Assembly: GCF_002261215.1 (NCBI RefSeq) | Contig: NZ_NEVS01000001.1 | Span: 1,302,001-1,366,000 of the forward strand | Direction of reading: 5' to 3' | DNA length: 64,000 nucleotides | Origin: Bordetella genomosp. 11 | Lineage (GTDB): Bacteria; Pseudomonadota; Gammaproteobacteria; Burkholderiales; Burkholderiaceae_B | Program-made: the position numbers and the translations under genes | Shown here: piece by piece, positions 61,696-64,000 of the stretch | How the letters are laid out: every line of letters begins with the position of its first letter | Numbering within the stretch: the first letter of the stretch is position 1 | The notes under the pieces: model-generated | Seen by the model: the letters and a program-made list of their open reading frames with translations, nothing else | The model's database searches: none | Told to the model about the DNA's origin: nothing

Positions 61696-63144
61696 ATGAC
61701 AACTTCCACCCCGGCTACGCCCTACACCGACCTGCGCGCGTGGCTGAACAACCTGGCCGCCACCGGGCGCATGGCCGTCATCCGCGACGGCGCCGCGCTG
61801 GAGCACGAGGTGGCGGCCATCGCCAAAAGACTGGACGGCCGGCAGGCTGCCTATTTCAAGCAGCCGGGCGGCCATCCGATGCCGGTGGTGTCCGGCTTCA
61901 TGTCGCGCCGCGCGTGGATCGCCGAGGCCATGGGCGTGCCGGAATCCGGCCTGCTGGCGGCCTACCGCCGCGCGGCCGAGGCGCCGCTGCCCTGTGAAGA
62001 AGTGCCGGCGGGGCAGGCGGCCTGCCAGCAGGTCGTGCATCGCGACCCCGATGTGCGCGCCCTGCTGCCCGTGCCCACGCACAGCGAACACGACAACGGC
62101 CCCTACATCACGGCCGGCATGGTCATCGCGCGCAATCCCGTGACGGGCGTGCAGAACGTCTCGATCAACCGCATCCAGGTGCATGCGGGCGACCGCATGG
62201 CTATCCTGCTGCTGCCGCGGCATTTGCATGCCTTCTACAAAGAGGCCGAAAAGCGCGGCCAGGATCTGTCGGTGGCCATCGTCATCGGCGCCGATCCACT
62301 GACGCTGCTGGCCTCGCAGGCCATTATGCCGATCGACCACGACGAGCTGGAAATCGCGGGCGCGCTGCAGGGGCGTCCCCTGCCGGTCGCGCGTTGCATG
62401 ACCAGCGATATCCACGTTCCCGCCGACGCCGAGATCGTCATCGAAGGCCGCATCCTGCACGACGTGCGCGAAGCGGAAGGGCCGTTCGGCGAGTTCCCCC
62501 GCTATTACAGCGCGCGCGAACAGCGCGAAGTGATCGCGGTGGACCTGGTCACCCACCGCCGCGATCCGGTATTCCACACTATTGTTCCCGCCGAGATGGA
62601 ACACCTGCTGCTGGGGTCCATCCCGCGCGAAGCGACGCTGCTGGCGCACCTGCAGCGCAGTTTCCCCGGCGTGTCCGACGTGCACCTGTCGATCGGCGGG
62701 GTGGGGCGCTATCACCTGTTCGTGCGCTTGCGCAAAACGCATGAGGGCCAGCCCAAGAACGTCATCCTGTGCGCCTTCGGCGCGCACTACGACATCAAGC
62801 AGGTCGTGGTGGTGGACGAGGACGTGGAGGTACACGATCCGCGGCAGGTGGAGTGGGCCGTGGCCACGCGCTTCCAGGCCGACCGCGATCTGGTGGTCAT
62901 ATCGGGCGCGCAGGGTTCGGTCCTGGACCCGTCGACCACGGTGGCCGCCGGCGCGGGCGCCGATACCGTGCCCGCCCATTTGCAGGGCATCAGCGCCAAG
63001 ATGGGACTGGATGCCACCCGTCCCGTGTCCTACCACGAACACGTGTTCACCAAGGTCCGGATTCCCGGCGAGGAAGAGATCGATCTGGGATCCTGGATCG
63101 AGACGGATGCCGGCGTGGACTTCAATGCGGTGTCCGATCGATGA
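61696..63144 (+). CDS. UbiD-family decarboxylase, candidate 2,5-furandicarboxylate decarboxylase
   Basis: A 482-residue prenylated-FMN-dependent decarboxylase. The catalytic Glu-Arg-Glu set is Arg159 (NVSINRIQ), Glu261 and Glu266 (EGPFGEF). His303 and Arg311 are eight residues apart (HLLLGSIPR), the same spacing as the His/Arg pair that, as I recall, binds the distal carboxylate in HmfF. It is coupled to the UbiX gene that makes its cofactor. The likely reaction is removal of one carboxylate from a furan or aromatic acid before CoA activation. Confidence 0.85.
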   Translation: MTTSTPATPYTDLRAWLNNLAATGRMAVIRDGAALEHEVAAIAKRLDGRQAAYFKQPGGHPMPVVSGFMSRRAWIAEAMGVPESGLLAAYRRAAEAPLPCEEVPAGQAACQQVVHRDPDVRALLPVPTHSEHDNGPYITAGMVIARNPVTGVQNVSINRIQVHAGDRMAILLLPRHLHAFYKEAEKRGQDLSVAIVIGADPLTLLASQAIMPIDHDELEIAGALQGRPLPVARCMTSDIHVPADAEIVIEGRILHDVREAEGPFGEFPRYYSAREQREVIAVDLVTHRRDPVFHTIVPAEMEHLLLGSIPREATLLAHLQRSFPGVSDVHLSIGGVGRYHLFVRLRKTHEGQPKNVILCAFGAHYDIKQVVVVDEDVEVHDPRQVEWAVATRFQADRDLVVISGAQGSVLDPSTTVAAGAGADTVPAHLQGISAKMGLDATRPVSYHEHVFTKVRIPGEEEIDLGSWIETDAGVDFNAVSDR

Positions 63145-63779
63145 GCAAGGCGCCTCGCAAACGGCTGGTCGTGGCGATCACCGGCGCCAGCGGCGCCATC
63201 TACGGCGTGCGCATCCTGCAGTACCTGCGCCGCTGCCCGGACTGGGAGAGCCACCTGGTGCTGTCCCACTCCGGCGCGTTGACCGCGGCGCAGGAGCTGG
63301 ACCTCAAGCGTGGCGAGATCGAGGATCTTGCCGATGTCGTGCACAACGTCAAGGACATCGGCGCCTCGGTGGCCAGCGGATCCTTTCGCACCGAAGGCAT
63401 GGTTGTCGCGCCATGTTCGATGAAGACACTGGCGGCCATTGCGCTGGGGCTGGCCGATAACCTGGTCAGCCGCGCGGCCGACGTGGCCTTCAAGGAACGG
63501 CGCAGGGTGGTCCTGCTGGCGCGCGAAACGCCGCTGAACCTCGCGCACCTGCGCAATATGACCAGCGTGACCGAGATGGGCGGCATCGTCTTCCCGCCCG
63601 TGCCGGCGTTCTACAACCAGCCCGCCACGCTGGACGACGTGGTCAACCATACCGTGGGAAGGGTGCTGGACCTGTTCGGCATCCACCATGACGATCTGCT
63701 GGAGCGATGGGAAGGGCTGCGCAAGCCCGCCGCCGCGCCGGCATCCGGATTTTCCCATTCCGAAGGAGCAAACCCGTGA
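63141..63779 (+). CDS. ubiX: Flavin prenyltransferase (UbiX family)
   Basis: A 212-residue enzyme that prenylates FMN for UbiD partners. Family marks are VAITGASGAIYGVRIL, VVAPCSMKTLAAIALGLADNL and VLLARETPLNLAHLRNM. Its ATG overlaps the UbiD stop (ATGA), which is a strong sign that it serves this decarboxylase rather than ubiquinone synthesis; a housekeeping ubiX may exist elsewhere. It corresponds to HmfG in the furan pathway. Confidence 0.92.
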   Translation: MSKAPRKRLVVAITGASGAIYGVRILQYLRRCPDWESHLVLSHSGALTAAQELDLKRGEIEDLADVVHNVKDIGASVASGSFRTEGMVVAPCSMKTLAAIALGLADNLVSRAADVAFKERRRVVLLARETPLNLAHLRNMTSVTEMGGIVFPPVPAFYNQPATLDDVVNHTVGRVLDLFGIHHDDLLERWEGLRKPAAAPASGFSHSEGANP

Positions 63780-64000
63780 CGACTCTCAAGCATCCCGCCC
63801 ATGACCTGCCCGCCCAGCTGGACGGGTTCCGCGTCGAGATCGACGCCGACCGCCAGCGCGCCGACATCGTGCTGGCCCGTCCGCCGTTCAATATCGTTTC
63901 CATGCCGCAGCGCGACCAGTTGCGCCTGGTGTTCGAAGCGCTGGACGAAGATGCGCGCGTGCGCGTCATCGTGCTGCGCGCCGAAGGAGAGCACTTCTCC
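63776..64000 (+). CDS. Enoyl-CoA hydratase/isomerase family protein (3' end outside window)
   Basis: The first 75 codons are visible, from GTG 63776 behind AAGGAG and overlapping the ubiX stop by 4 bp. The crotonase-fold start is clear: RQRADIVLARPPFNIVSMPQ, then RVIVLRAEGEHFS leading to the first oxyanion-hole segment. The position after the ligase and UbiDX suits HmfE, the crotonase-family enzyme that releases 2-oxoglutarate from the oxidised furoyl-CoA. The catalytic half is not visible. Confidence 0.82.
   Translation, partial: MTTLKHPAHDLPAQLDGFRVEIDADRQRADIVLARPPFNIVSMPQRDQLRLVFEALDEDARVRVIVLRAEGEHFS

Overview
The window looks like chromosomal DNA of a high-GC betaproteobacterium, most likely an environmental member of the Alcaligenaceae (Bordetella/Achromobacter type). 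The basis is the uniformly GC-rich codon use, a phasin with a PHB-type promoter, and four Bug-family periplasmic binding proteins each placed beside catabolic genes, a habit typical of that family. The species cannot be named from this sequence. The window opens inside an RhlE-type RNA helicase and closes inside an enoyl-CoA hydratase-family gene.

Layout. 0-11.4 kb is mainly housekeeping: helicase, thioredoxin-like protein, EI24 membrane protein, molybdopterin-binding (CinA-like) protein, an IclR regulator, a Bug protein, a phasin, pyrD, the two N-end-rule transferases bpt and aat with a NUDIX hydrolase, and an aldose epimerase. 11.5-23.0 kb is exported and respiratory: a small Pro/Gly-rich secreted protein, a prolyl-hydroxylase-like dioxygenase, then a PhoD phosphatase, a phosphoesterase lipoprotein, a di-haem peroxidase, and a three-subunit gluconate-2-dehydrogenase-type enzyme. 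23.4-24.6 kb is a 1.07-kb islet carrying a RelE/Xre toxin-antitoxin pair and a 13-bp tandem repeat. It is bounded by a copy of the tRNA-Cys 3' end plus terminator, with the intact tRNA-Cys on the other side. 24.9-28.2 kb holds an amidase, a LysR regulator and an SDR enzyme. 28.5-35.2 kb is a catabolic run: RraA-like protein, aldehyde dehydrogenase, ThDP enzyme, ketopantoate-reductase-like protein and Bug protein. 35.2-42.8 kb is mixed: Ca2+/H+ antiporter, Tat-exported hydrolase, MFS exporter, YdcF-like, DUF899 and cupin proteins, diguanylate cyclase. 42.9-47.2 kb is the methylcitrate locus prpR-prpC-prpD. 47.3-51.6 kb is a regulon built on an IclR regulator: CoA-transferase, 2-oxoglutarate dioxygenase and Bug protein, sharing a palindromic operator.

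51.9-64.0 kb is the most striking region, a tight one-strand cluster: enolase-superfamily enzyme, aldehyde dehydrogenase, Bug protein, molybdenum hydroxylase (large subunit fused to a CoxG domain, then FAD and 2Fe-2S subunits), AMP-forming acid-CoA ligase, UbiD decarboxylase, UbiX, enoyl-CoA-hydratase-family protein. This set matches the functions of the HmfABC, HmfD, HmfE, HmfF and HmfG proteins of furan catabolism (2,5-furandicarboxylate to 2-furoate, to furoyl-CoA, to 2-oxoglutarate). I read it as a candidate furan-carboxylate pathway with its own uptake protein and two extra enzymes in front. That assignment is inference from gene content and a few active-site motifs.

Functions, start sites and regulatory sites were judged by reading only; no database search was possible.
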